Positions 16,220 through 24,089 of a DNA stretch of 64,000 nt are shown piece by piece (position 1 is the stretch's first letter; each line of letters opens with the position of its first letter). The position numbers and the translations under genes were made by a program. This DNA comes from Myxococcales bacterium 68-20 (GTDB taxonomy: Bacteria; Myxococcota_A; Polyangia; Polyangiales; Polyangiaceae), in assembly GCA_001899635.1 (NCBI GenBank), contig MKVQ01000014.1, positions 252,266 through 316,265 of the forward strand. Direction: 5' to 3'. The notes under the pieces are model-generated. The model worked only from the letters and a program-made list of their open reading frames with translations, was not told the origin of the DNA and ran no database searches.

Positions 16220-17002
16220 ATGTCAGCCGTTGATGGCTTTGGGCTCTCTTCTCACCAGCGTTCCATTGGCGATCGTGTGATCGCCGAGGAGAGCAGCAAG
16301 CGAGAGCATCTCGTCGTCTATCTGAGCGGAGCGCATGCATACGGCTTCCCGTCACCCGACAGCGATCTCGATCTGAAGACGATTCACATCGCGCGAACGA
16401 GCGCGCTCGTAGGCTTCGATCCTCCGCAGCCGACGTACGACCGGGCCGAGGTCATCGAAGGCGTCGAGATCGACTACACGTCGAACGAGATCGCGCATGT
16501 TCTCAGCGGCATCCTCAACGGAAATGGGAACTTCCTCGAGCGCATCCTCGGACGCACGGCGCTCGCTTCCATCGCCGAGCTCGAGGAGCTCCGGACTCTC
16601 GTCCGAGGTTCGGTCTGCCGGCGGGTGCATCGTCACTACCGAGGCTTCGCCGCGAATCAGCAGAGGCTCCTGGAGAAGGAGCCGACGATCAAGCGGCTGC
16701 TCTATGTCTTGCGGACGGCGCTCACGGGCACCCATCTCTTGCGAACGGGTGAGCTCGAGACCGATCTGCTCCGACTGGCCGACGCCTACGAGCTCCGCGA
16801 AGCGCGCGCGCTCGTCGAGGCAAAGCGTGCTGGCGAACACACGACCGCCGACCCCGCCCTCCTCGAGTCATGGCGCCCGCGGCTCGATCAAGCGCTCAGC
16901 CGACTGGACGCCGCCCGCGACCGCAGTGTCCTCCCCGAAGACCCCCGCGGCATCCCCGCCCTCGACGCGTGGCTAGTCGCCCTCCGCCGCTCCCGCTTCT
17001 GA
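16220..17002 (+). CDS. RlaP-type nucleotidyltransferase (polymerase-beta superfamily), short form
   Basis: The protein has 260 residues from the ATG at 16220 (MSAVDGFGLSS); an in-frame start at 16157 would lie in the unique leader. The core is textbook for PF10127: HLVVYLSGAHAYGFPSPDSD followed by LDLKTIHI, with the two acidic metal ligands in DSDLD and a third Asp in GVEIDYTSNEI. Helical segments follow (NFLERILG, VHRHYRGFAANQQRLLEKEP, IKRLLYVLRTALTGTHLLRTGE), typical of the family and reminiscent of a nucleic-acid-binding bundle. It probably transfers a nucleotide to RNA or another substrate; the substrate is unknown. Its last codons and stop are part of a 78-bp-spaced direct repeat, so the 3' end has been reshaped by the repeats downstream. 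Confidence 0.82.
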   Translation: MSAVDGFGLSSHQRSIGDRVIAEESSKREHLVVYLSGAHAYGFPSPDSDLDLKTIHIARTSALVGFDPPQPTYDRAEVIEGVEIDYTSNEIAHVLSGILNGNGNFLERILGRTALASIAELEELRTLVRGSVCRRVHRHYRGFAANQQRLLEKEPTIKRLLYVLRTALTGTHLLRTGELETDLLRLADAYELREARALVEAKRAGEHTTADPALLESWRPRLDQALSRLDAARDRSVLPEDPRGIPALDAWLVALRRSRF

Positions 17003-17158
17003 AAACCGACCGACGTTACCGCCCGGTGCGTCGCGCATTCATTACGGACCGACGTTGCGATTGTGCGCTCCCGCTTCCTGAAAACCGACCGACGTTACCG
17101 CCCGTGCGCCTCCCTCTTGCGGACCGACGTTACGATTGCGATTGCGGACCGACGTTAG
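16988..17158. repeat. Direct repeats with CCGACGTT core downstream of the nucleotidyltransferase
   Basis: A ~43-bp block starting CGCTCCCGCTTC and running through GAAAACCGACCGACGTTACC occurs at 16988 and 17066 (period 78). The core GACCGACGTT recurs near 17008, 17047, 17086, 17121 and 17147, with a decayed copy (GGACCGGCTTT) near 17195. The first copy includes the stop codon of the upstream gene. The core CCGACGTT is shared with the big array at 18404-18955 on the other side of the RAYT gene. The rest of the 17003-17416 interval shows no gene. Confidence 0.8.
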
Positions 17159-17416
17159 GGGAAGAAGACCCGACAACGGCCCCTGGTTGCGGACCGGCTT
17201 TGGGATGGAAGACCGACGAGGTCTTCGAACGGCCGGTCGATGCCCAGCCCCCGGTGTTCCGGCTCGAGCAGCCAACGCCTGGCCGCGCGAGGGGGGCCAC
17301 GTGGATGGGAGGGCTGGCGGTTGACGCACGTCGGACTTCTCCGCACGCGGAAGGCACGACGCGCATATGAGCTCAGTTGGCAGATCTCGTCGAGCTGTCG
17401 GCGAGGGTGAGCTCGC

Positions 17417-18325
17417 TCATGCCGCGCCTGGGTATGGGGCGCAGCGCGCGCCCCACGCGCGTAGACGATATGTCCCGGCGGGGAAGACGACATCGCTGTT
17501 GCTCGTGATGTACTTGCTGCGCGCGGCCGCGTAGTCCGCGCGGAAGGTCTTGAGCGCGATGATCTCCTGCTTCATTCGCTCGCGATCCTTGCAGGCGAGA
17601 GCGGGGCGGAGCTTACGTCGAGGGGCCTCGGTGTGTGGGCCGTCGAAGGGGTTGGTTGCGAGAACGACCTTGCGACCGACGAGTGCAATTCGCTCCTCAC
17701 TTCGCGATTTCTTAGCCTGGCTCTCCTTGGCTTCGACCGCCTTTCGGACTTCGTCCACCCAGACGGCGTACGCCTGTTCGTCGAGCCCGGCCGGTGCAAC
17801 GACCCGGAGCTGTGCTTCCTCGGGCATCACGCTGCGTTCCCTCCGGAAGTAGAAGCGGGGCCGCTTTGCCATCGTCGCTTCGCGTCCCATGCGCTTCCAC
17901 GACGAACTGCCCGGCCAATGAACCACGCTATCCACGAGATGAGCCGAAACGGGGTTCGTGAGGATGTAGACGACCTTGTTGAAGACATCACTCGGAGTCA
18001 CGAGACGTGTGACGCAGGTCTCTTCGGTGGACCACAGGTTCTCCCAGCGCCCACGATACGTGTTGATGCTCTTCGCGAGCAGCTTGTGGAGGTGCTCGGT
18101 GAAAGCCGGGAGGTTGCCGTCCGGGTCGTGCACGACGGCGTGGTAGTGATTACTCATCACGAGCCACGCGATGAGCCCGATGTTGTAGCGCTCGGCGGCT
18201 TCGGCAAGGCAGTAGTCGAAGATCTCGTTGAGGTTCTCGTCGGGCCGCAGCAAGTAGAGCCGCTGGGAGATCCGGCGCGTGATCATGTGCGTATCGCCCG
18301 GCACGATTCGACGTGGCTGAGTCAC
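17417..18325 (-). CDS. REP-associated tyrosine transposase (RAYT), HUH/Y1 family
   Basis: The protein has ~302 residues. The fold opens with PRRIVPGDTHMITRRISQRL; the HUH motif is the HYH of WLVMSNHYHAVVHDPDG. The region with the catalytic Tyr is KVVYILTNPVSAHLVDSVVHWPG, and WENLW lies between. This is the usual RAYT/Y1_Tnp order. After it comes a basic ~130-residue C-terminal extension. The GTG at 18325 keeps the conserved RRIVPGDTHM start; ATG 18286 is possible but cuts it off. The reading frame stays open through the repeat array up to 19321, but that part is repeat-encoded. Such proteins process hairpin REP sequences, and palindromic arrays with a shared core lie on both sides of the gene. 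Confidence 0.85.
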   Translation of the reverse strand: MTQPRRIVPGDTHMITRRISQRLYLLRPDENLNEIFDYCLAEAAERYNIGLIAWLVMSNHYHAVVHDPDGNLPAFTEHLHKLLAKSINTYRGRWENLWSTEETCVTRLVTPSDVFNKVVYILTNPVSAHLVDSVVHWPGSSSWKRMGREATMAKRPRFYFRRERSVMPEEAQLRVVAPAGLDEQAYAVWVDEVRKAVEAKESQAKKSRSEERIALVGRKVVLATNPFDGPHTEAPRRKLRPALACKDRERMKQEIIALKTFRADYAAARSKYITSNSDVVFPAGTYRLRAWGARCAPYPGAA

Positions 18326-18403
18326 CCTGGTGTCATCGGCTCGCGGCGGCGGTGGTTGCGTCCATTTGGCGACGAACGCGTCGAAAACGAGTTCGTTGTG
18401 GTC

Positions 18404-18955
18404 GCAACGAATCGGTCCGACGTTGCGGCAACGAATCGGTCCGACGTTGCGGCAACGAATCGGTCCGACGTTGCGGCAACGAATCGGTCGGTCACGAATC
18501 GGCCCGACGTTGCGTCCGCGGCAACGAATCGGTCCGACGTTGCGGCAACGAATCGGTCGGTCACGAATCGGCCCGACGTTGCGTCCGGGGCGTCCCGGGG
18601 CGTCCCGGGGCGTCCGCGGCGACGAATCGGTCCGTTGCGTCCGTGACGTTGCGTCCGTGCCTCTGCACGATGCGGCAACGAATCGGTCCGACGTTGCGTC
18701 GACCGTTGTTGCGTCGACCGTTGCGTCGACCGCACGACGCCGTTGCGTCCGTGAATCGGTCCGACGTTGCGTCCGTGACGTTGCGTCGGTGCCTCTGACC
18801 GTTGCGTCGACCGCACGACGCCGTTGCGTCCGTGAATCGGTCCGACGTTGCGTCCGTGACGTTGCGTCGGTGCCTCTGCACGACGCGGCAACGAATCGGT
18901 CCGACGTCGCGTCGGTGCCTACGGTGCGTCGGTGCCTCTGCACGACGACGTTGCG
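18404..18955. repeat. Palindromic REP-like array (24-bp units and derivatives) beside the RAYT gene
   Basis: Units of 24 bp beginning GCAACGAATCGGTCCGACG occur at 18404, 18428, 18452, 18476, 18521 and 18545, and again near 18674 and 18887. Between 18570 and 18950 the array decays into shorter pieces (TTGCGTCGACCG, TTGCGTCCGTGA, CGGGGCGTCC, GTGCCTCTGCACGA). Each full unit is an imperfect palindrome: outer arms GCAACG/CGTTGC, inner arms TCGG/CCGA, with a two-base AA bulge on one side. This bulged-hairpin design is that of REP elements processed by RAYTs. The array fills the gap between the 5' end of the RAYT gene and the 3' end of pcm. Confidence 0.88.
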
Positions 18956-18957
18956 GG

Positions 18958-19650
18958 TCAGGACGTGGTGGTTGGCGGGGGATGCACCATTGGGACGAAG
19001 CGGACCGCGCCGAGGTCTTGCTTGTAGAGTGCGTCGCCGGCTTTTCTCCAGCGCTCGAGTCGCTGGTCTCTGTCCTGGGAGCCGACTGGGACGACGAGGC
19101 GGCCTCGATCGGCTAGCTGGTCGAGGAGGGCTGGCGGGAGCACCTCGGGCGCTGCCGTGACGACGACGCGATCGTAGGGGGCCCCTTGCGGCCAGCCGGC
19201 CCAGCCGTCGCTCGTGTGGATGTCGACGTTCGTGCACCCGAGCGCGCTCAGTGTCGATGCCGCCCGCTGAGCGAGCTCGGGGACGAGCTCGACGGAGTCC
19301 ACGTGGCTGGCGAGGTGACACAGCAGTGCGGTCTGATAGCCCGAGCCCGTTCCGATCTCGAGCACCCGCTCGTGGCCCGAGAGCTCGAGCGCCTCGCTCA
19401 TGATGCCCACCAGCGAAGGTTGCGAGATCGTCGCCTCGTAGCCAATCGAGAGCGGATAATCCCCATACGCCTCCCCGAGATCGTACTCTGGTGCAAAGTG
19501 ATGCCGCGGGATCTCTCGCATGACGCGGAGTACCCGTGCATCGCGCACTCCGAGCGCGACGATGCGGTCGACGAGGTACTCCCGGAGCGCCCTCGCCCGA
19601 GGCGGGTCATCGCTCGGTGCGGCGACAGGCAAGAGGGCCTCGTTCGGCAT
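18958..19650 (-). CDS. pcm: Protein-L-isoaspartate O-methyltransferase
   Basis: The protein has 230 residues, the usual size. It has the Pcm signature IPRHHFAPEYDLGEAYGDYP, then SIGYEATISQPSLVGIM, the SAM-binding motif VLEIGTGSGYQTALLCHLA, and the later GWAGWPQGAPYDRVVVTAAP and GRLVVPVGSQDRDQRL segments. The enzyme methylates isoaspartyl residues of aged proteins in the cytoplasm. The end of the gene (PPPTTTS) abuts the REP-like array, so the last residues may have been altered by repeat insertion. It starts close to a crotonase pseudogene on the other strand. Confidence 0.93.
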   Translation of the reverse strand: MPNEALLPVAAPSDDPPRARALREYLVDRIVALGVRDARVLRVMREIPRHHFAPEYDLGEAYGDYPLSIGYEATISQPSLVGIMSEALELSGHERVLEIGTGSGYQTALLCHLASHVDSVELVPELAQRAASTLSALGCTNVDIHTSDGWAGWPQGAPYDRVVVTAAPEVLPPALLDQLADRGRLVVPVGSQDRDQRLERWRKAGDALYKQDLGAVRFVPMVHPPPTTTS

Positions 19651-19685
19651 GGCGTCGGAAGTCGCAAGGCACGCGCCAGACTATG

Positions 19686-19754
19686 GCGCGGGACGGTACG
19701 GACGGTACGGACACGACGGGCACGGACGGTACGGACGACGACGGTACGGACGAC
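19686..19754. repeat. Short direct repeats (ACGGTACGG) in a divergent promoter region
   Basis: ACGGTACGG occurs four times within 70 bases (GGGACGGTACGGACGGTACG and two later copies), with the related GGGCACGG between them. It lies just upstream of pcm (minus) and of the crotonase pseudogene (plus). It could be a binding site or a simple expansion. Confidence 0.6.
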
Positions 19755-19841
19755 ACGAAGAGCAGCAGGCGGAGAGCTCGGCGCTCGACGCGGAAATGCT
19801 CCGAGCGAACAACCGGCATCAAGAGGCTACCATGCGTACCC

Positions 19842-20816
19842 ATGGATCGCCTGTCGACGATGACGTACGAGCGCACGGGACGCATTGCACGCATCACCCT
19901 GAACCGACCCGAGCGCGGCAATGGAATCACGCTCGAGATGCCGCGGGAGATCGCGGCGTGTGTGGAGCGCGCGAACCTCGACCCCGACGTCCACGTCGTT
20001 GCTCTTTCCGGAAACGGGAAGGGCTTCTGCGGCGGCTACGATCTCGTCGCATCCGCGGAGCTGCGAATGGCGCCCGATGCCGCGCACGGAAGCGCGCAGG
20101 CGCAGGAGCAGGCGCAGGCGCAGGCGCAGGCGCAGGCGCAGGGTGCGGCACCTGGGGGCGGCTCTCCAACCGACCCGAAGGTCATCTTCGAGAACCACGA
20201 CCCGAGCTCGACGTGGGATCCGATGGTCGACTGGCAGATGATGAGCCGCAACGTCCGCGGGTTCATGTCCTTGTTTCATTCGGGACAAGCCTGTCGTGTG
20301 TAAGGTGCACGGGTTCTGTGTTGCCGGCGGAACGGACATGGCGCTCTGCTCGGACCTGCTCGTCATCGAGGACGATGCCAAGATCGGGTATCCGCCCGCT
20401 CGCGTGTGGGGAGTGCCCACGACGGCCGTCTGGGCCTATCGCATCGGCATCGAGAAGGCGAAGCGCCTCCTCTTCACGGGCGATTGCCTCTCCGGCAAGG
20501 AAGCCGTGGAGTGGGGCCTCGCGACCGAGCACGCCCCGCGCGCGGAGCTCGATGGCGCTTCGAGACGCTTCTCGCGCGCATCGGGCGCATGCCGATCAAC
20601 CAGCTCGTCATGATGAAGCTCCTCGTCAATCAAACGGTCGCGACGATGGGGCTCCACTCCACGCAGATCCTCGGCACCGTGTTCGACGGCATCGCGCGCC
20701 ACACCAAGGAGGGTTACGCGTTCCAGCGTCGTGCTGCGGAAGCGGGATTCAAGGAAGCGGTGCGCGAACGCGACGAGCCCTTCGGTGACTTCGGCTCGTC
20801 GACGTTCAAAGGGTGA
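19842..20816 (+). pseudogene. Crotonase/enoyl-CoA hydratase family gene with two frameshifts
   Basis: Joined together, three frames give a ~320-residue crotonase: ERTGRIARITLNRPERGNGI, SGNGKGFCGGYDL (oxyanion), VCKVHGFCVAGGTDMALCSD, IGYPPARVWGVPTT and the C-terminal NQLVMMKLLVNQ. Frame one stops at 20303. The true continuation needs one base fewer in the GGG run at 20282-20284 (SLFHSDKPVVCKVHG). A second shift of opposite sign lies near 20553 (AELDG-RFETLLARIG). The two shifts compensate, so the end of the protein is in frame again. They may be real inactivation or assembly errors in GC runs. The start is uncertain: AAGAGG sits best for an ATG at 19832 in another frame. Confidence 0.8.
20094..20141 (+). 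repeat. Hexamer repeat (GCGCAG)8 inside the crotonase gene
   Basis: Eight GCGCAG hexamers in a row (one is GAGCAG) encode an AQAQEQAQ-type run after the oxyanion segment. This part of crotonases is a variable loop, so the expansion looks like slippage and need not destroy the fold. Confidence 0.85.
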
Positions 20817-20987
20817 GGCTGGCGCTTCTCTCGCACCCGGCCGCGTTCGCGCGGTCCGCGGGGCGCCGCCTTGCGCGCGGGGCCGAGGCGTCGACTTCGA
20901 GCGTCGCCCCGCCGACGGACCGCCTCGCCTGGAGCTCGAGTTTGACGTGGTGAGATCGCTCACGCGCTCGCCGGCTGCCTGATCGGC

Positions 20988-21018
20988 GTCTCGCGCGGGC
21001 CCCGCGTTCGCGCGAGAC
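20988..21018. terminator. Perfect 10-bp hairpin between convergent genes
   Basis: Arms GTCTCGCGCG (20988-20997) and CGCGCGAGAC (21009-21018) enclose an 11-base loop. There is no T run. It lies in the 392-base gap between the crotonase (plus) and the sigma factor (minus) and could stop transcription from either side. Apart from the decayed sigma fragment at 21139-21200, this gap holds nothing else I can name. Confidence 0.45.
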
Positions 21019-21138
21019 GCGGGGCTCGGGCGCCGCCGCAGCCGACGCTTCGAGCGTCGCGTGCTGCTGAGGACCGTCACTCCTCGAGCTCGACACGTCG
21101 ATGTCGCTGCCAACGCTCACGAGAACGCCGGCTGACAG

Positions 21139-21200
21139 CTCGCGCGCGTGATCCAGCCGGCGCGGAGTGGAGACCTCCCGCTCGCGGTCCTCGTCCGCTG
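21139..21200 (-). pseudogene. Decayed duplicate of sigma factor region 4 coding sequence
   Basis: This stretch aligns base for base with 21340-21402 inside the sigma gene: CTCGCGCGCGTGATCCAGCC matches CTCACGCGCGTGATCGAGCC, and CCGCTCGCGGTCCTCG matches CCGCTCGCGGTCGTCG, with small gaps between. Translated on the minus strand it gives DEDREREV...RRLDHARE against DDRERQIL...FGLDHARE of the intact gene. It lies directly past the sigma stop codon, so it looks like a partial tandem duplication that has decayed. Confidence 0.6.
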
Positions 21201-21208
21201 GGCGACCT

Positions 21209-22540
21209 CTACTCTTCGAGGTAGCTGCCCAGCTCCTTCGCGCTCGCCATGGTGCGGAGCTTTGCGAGGGCGGACTGCTCGATCTGTCGGATCCGCTCGC
21301 GCGTGAGGTGGAGCAGCTTCCCCACCTCCTCGAGCGTGTGCTCACGCGCGTGATCGAGCCCGAAGCGTAGGCGGAGGATCTGCCGCTCGCGGTCGTCGAG
21401 CCGTGCGAGGAGCTCGCCCATGTGGTCGCCCAGCGCGTGGAGCGCCGCGGTCTGATCGGGAGGTGGAGCGTTCGACGGGACGAGATCCACGAGGCGCGCG
21501 TCACCGTCTTCGCCTACGGGAATGTCGAGGCTCGACGGCTGCGGGGGAAGCGTGAGGATGTTCTCGACACGTTCCGGTGCAAGGCTCGCGAGCGCCGAGA
21601 TCTCCTCGACCGTGGGCTCGCGCTCGTGCTGCGCGACGAACGCAGCGCGCAGCTTGGCGATGCGCCGCCGGTCGTCGGCGACGTGCACGGGTAGGCGCAC
21701 CGTCCGATCGAGCAAGGCGCGCTGGAGCGATTGCTTGATCCACCACGCCGCGTACGTGCTGAAGCGGAAGCCGCGCCGGTGATCGAACTTGTCGGCCGCG
21801 CGGAGGAGCCCGAGGTTGCCTTCCTGCACGAGGTCCAGCAGCGCGACCCCACGCCCGAGGTACTTCCGTGCGAAGAGCACGACGAGGCGAAGGTTGCCCG
21901 TCACGAGCCTACCCTTGGCTCTTTCGATCTCCACCTCGGCTCGGTCGATCGTCGCGAGTGCATCGAGGTCGTGAGAGTCGATCTCCGCACCCTCTCCGTT
22001 AGACGGCGCCTCCCGCACGCTCGCGATCAGGGCGGCGAGCACGTCGTCGTCGAGGCGCACCTTGGCGATCTCCGACGCGCCCGTCCTGCGCGCGGCGTCG
22101 TCGTCCGAGCGGGCGGAGCCGAGCGCGCTACGGAGGAGCTCGGTCGTCGCCTTGATGTCGAGATCGGCCTGGTCCGGGTTGAGGATGAGGTCCCGTGCGC
22201 TGGCGCGACCCGCCTCGAGGTCATCCGCCAGCCTTCCGAGGGCTCCCGTCCCGGCGGGACAGGTGAACAGCGCATCGAGGATCGTGCGCTCGGCGGAAGC
22301 GATGCGCTCGCCGATCTCGAGCTCTTGCGCCGCAGTGAGCACCGAGCTCTCGGCCATCTCTGCGAGATAGAGATCGTCGATCCCGACGCCCTCCCGCGCC
22401 GTGCCCACCCGCCGTGCCGCTCTCGCGGCGGGGCGTTTCGGCGTTTCGCGTGCGACACGAGCGCGAGCGCGCGCGCCACGCGCGTTTCGGCTCGGCGTGC
22501 TACGAGATGACTGGGTCTTGGACTGAGAAACGCCTTCCAT
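21209..22540 (-). CDS. RNA polymerase sigma-70 family factor (group 1/2-like)
   Basis: The protein has 443 residues. A basic, low-complexity N-terminus precedes region 1.2 (DDLYLAEMAESSVLTAAQELEIGERI), region 2 (GNLRLVVLFARKYLGRGVALL, then DLVQEGNLGLLRAADKFD; FSTYAAWWIKQSLQRALLDR), region 3 (RLPVHVADDRRRIAKLRAAF) and region 4 (LEEVGKLLHLTRERIRQIEQ). A ~100-residue spacer between regions 1.2 and 2 is shorter than in RpoD. It lacks region 1.1, so it is a non-housekeeping or group 2 sigma factor, like the SigB/SigC-type factors of myxobacteria. GAGG lies about 10 bases before the ATG. Confidence 0.88.
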   Translation of the reverse strand: MEGVSQSKTQSSRSTPSRNARGARARARVARETPKRPAARAARRVGTAREGVGIDDLYLAEMAESSVLTAAQELEIGERIASAERTILDALFTCPAGTGALGRLADDLEAGRASARDLILNPDQADLDIKATTELLRSALGSARSDDDAARRTGASEIAKVRLDDDVLAALIASVREAPSNGEGAEIDSHDLDALATIDRAEVEIERAKGRLVTGNLRLVVLFARKYLGRGVALLDLVQEGNLGLLRAADKFDHRRGFRFSTYAAWWIKQSLQRALLDRTVRLPVHVADDRRRIAKLRAAFVAQHEREPTVEEISALASLAPERVENILTLPPQPSSLDIPVGEDGDARLVDLVPSNAPPPDQTAALHALGDHMGELLARLDDRERQILRLRFGLDHAREHTLEEVGKLLHLTRERIRQIEQSALAKLRTMASAKELGSYLEE

Positions 22541-22829
22541 GTGCCATCCGCCTCGAGCTCGCGCGGGCAGGAGGCGCGAGGAGGCTTATTGACAGTAAGC
22601 ACGGACCGGGCCTTGTCTCGCTCTGCCGCAGGGAAATCGCGCAAGAGCTTCAACCGCTCGCCCGGCGCGAGCCGCCGACGACGGCCGACGCTCGGCTGAC
22701 GGCCAACTCACGGCCAGCGGGCAGGCGATCCGCGCCGCACGATCGCAGGGTTGGCGATCTCGACCCGTTCCTGCGCGCTCCTCGATCGTGATGGTGGCGC
22801 TTCGCGCTCGGATCGGTGACCCTGTTGGC

Positions 22830-24029
22830 GTGAGCGACTCACGTGATGCGCGGCCTGCTGCACCAGGCGCCGCCCCTCGTCCCGCCGCAACGGCACCACG
22901 GCCGCCTGCGGTCCCGGTGAATCGTCCTGCCGTCGGTACCGGCACGCAGGCCCCGCGTTCGCCGCTCGTCCAGAACAGCCGCGCACCGACGCCGCCGCAG
23001 GTCGCGCAGGTACCGATGGCTCCGCGGGTCGCGAAGCCGACGGCACCGCAGATCGCGCAGACTGCCCCGGCTCCGCAGGTCGCGAAATCGACGCCGCCGC
23101 CCCCGCTCGTCGCGAAGGCCTCGGAGCCGCCCGACAGCGGCTGGGACGACGCAGCGCAGCTGCCGAGCAGCGCCGTGATCCCTGCGGCCGACGAGGCGCG
23201 GGCAGGGGCCCCCGTCGTACCCAAAGCGCCGCCCTCACCTCCGCCTGCGCCCGCGGCTGCACCCGTTTCTCCGCCCGAGCCGCTCGCGTCGAAGGCGCCG
23301 GCCCCCGCGGCCGCTGCCTCACCTCCGCCTGCGCCCGAGCCGCTTGCGTCGAAGGCGGCGGCCGCGCCCGCGGCCGCTGCCTCACCTGCGCCCGGGCCGC
23401 TTGCGTCGAAGGCGCCGGCCGCCCCCGCGCCGCCGCGTGCGGGCTCGTCCGCGGACCTTGCTTCCGCTCCTCGTCGCGCTCGCTCGGCTCCCGACCTGGA
23501 GCCCGAGCTCGACGTACCGGTGACGACGGAGTCCGCCGCACCTCCGCCCGCGGAGATCGCGGCTCGGATCGAGGGCATGTCGAAGGAGATGCAGGAGCAG
23601 CTCTTCGGCGTGCTCTGCGCAGCGTTCGACGCGTCATTGCTCCCGCTGCTCGAGAAGCAGCGTGAGCTCGAGGCTCGCCTCGAGCGCCTGAAGCAGGTTG
23701 AGCCGCATGCTGCGGCGGCTGCCGTCGCAACCGCCGCTGCGCCTTCGCCAATGCAGGCGCCGACGAAGGTCCTTCCGCTGGAGTCGACGCCGGCCGGGCC
23801 GCGCTCGGTGCCTCCGAAGGCATCGATCATCCCGACGAGCTACGGGTTCGTGATCGAGTCGGAGGCTCCTCCGCGTCGTCCGTCGATCGAGGTTGCACTC
23901 GAGAACGTGGGCCCGATCGACATGCCCGACTTCGGTCGCGGCCGTCGTTCTGCGGGCAATGTCCTCGTCGCGATCCTCCTGGCAAGCGTGGTGGCCGCGA
24001 TCGCGGCCACGATCCTCAGCTACACCTGA
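22830..24029 (+). CDS. Pro/Ala-rich protein with C-terminal membrane anchor, function unknown
   Basis: The protein has 399 residues from a GTG (MSDSRDARPAAPG); starts at 22788/22791 are also in frame. Residues 1-230 are Pro/Ala/Lys-rich low complexity with recurring PLASKA(P/A) units (EPLASKAPAPAAAASPPPAP and two copies after it). A predicted coiled-coil follows (MSKEMQEQLFGVLCAAFDAS, then LLEKQRELEARLERLKQ). A single transmembrane helix lies at the very end (VLVAILLASVVAAIAATIL). This is a tail-anchored architecture with a long disordered cytoplasmic arm, perhaps a scaffold. No family is recognised. The antisense strand is also open because of the composition. Confidence 0.7.
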   Translation: MSDSRDARPAAPGAAPRPAATAPRPPAVPVNRPAVGTGTQAPRSPLVQNSRAPTPPQVAQVPMAPRVAKPTAPQIAQTAPAPQVAKSTPPPPLVAKASEPPDSGWDDAAQLPSSAVIPAADEARAGAPVVPKAPPSPPPAPAAAPVSPPEPLASKAPAPAAAASPPPAPEPLASKAAAAPAAAASPAPGPLASKAPAAPAPPRAGSSADLASAPRRARSAPDLEPELDVPVTTESAAPPPAEIAARIEGMSKEMQEQLFGVLCAAFDASLLPLLEKQRELEARLERLKQVEPHAAAAAVATAAAPSPMQAPTKVLPLESTPAGPRSVPPKASIIPTSYGFVIESEAPPRRPSIEVALENVGPIDMPDFGRGRRSAGNVLVAILLASVVAAIAATILSYT

Positions 24030-24052
24030 GCCACGACCGCAGCCACGCGTCG

Positions 24053-24079
24053 CCGGTGCGCGACGTCGTTGCGCGCCGG
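24053..24079. terminator. Hairpin between convergent genes
   Basis: CCGGTGCGC (24053-24061) can pair with GCGCGCCGG (24071-24079) apart from one G-U pair, with a 9-base loop. It lies in the 60-base gap between two convergent stop codons. No T run follows. Confidence 0.5.
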
Positions 24080-24089
24080 TAGGCCGTCG

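Noticed and set aside
18404-18955. CRISPR array of 24-bp repeats
   Set aside because: Repeats abut directly or are separated only by decayed copies of themselves; the neighbour is a RAYT gene, not cas.
17417-19321. 634-residue transposase ORF
   Set aside because: The part upstream of 18325 is translated repeat array and then antisense of pcm. The RAYT domain starts near 18325.
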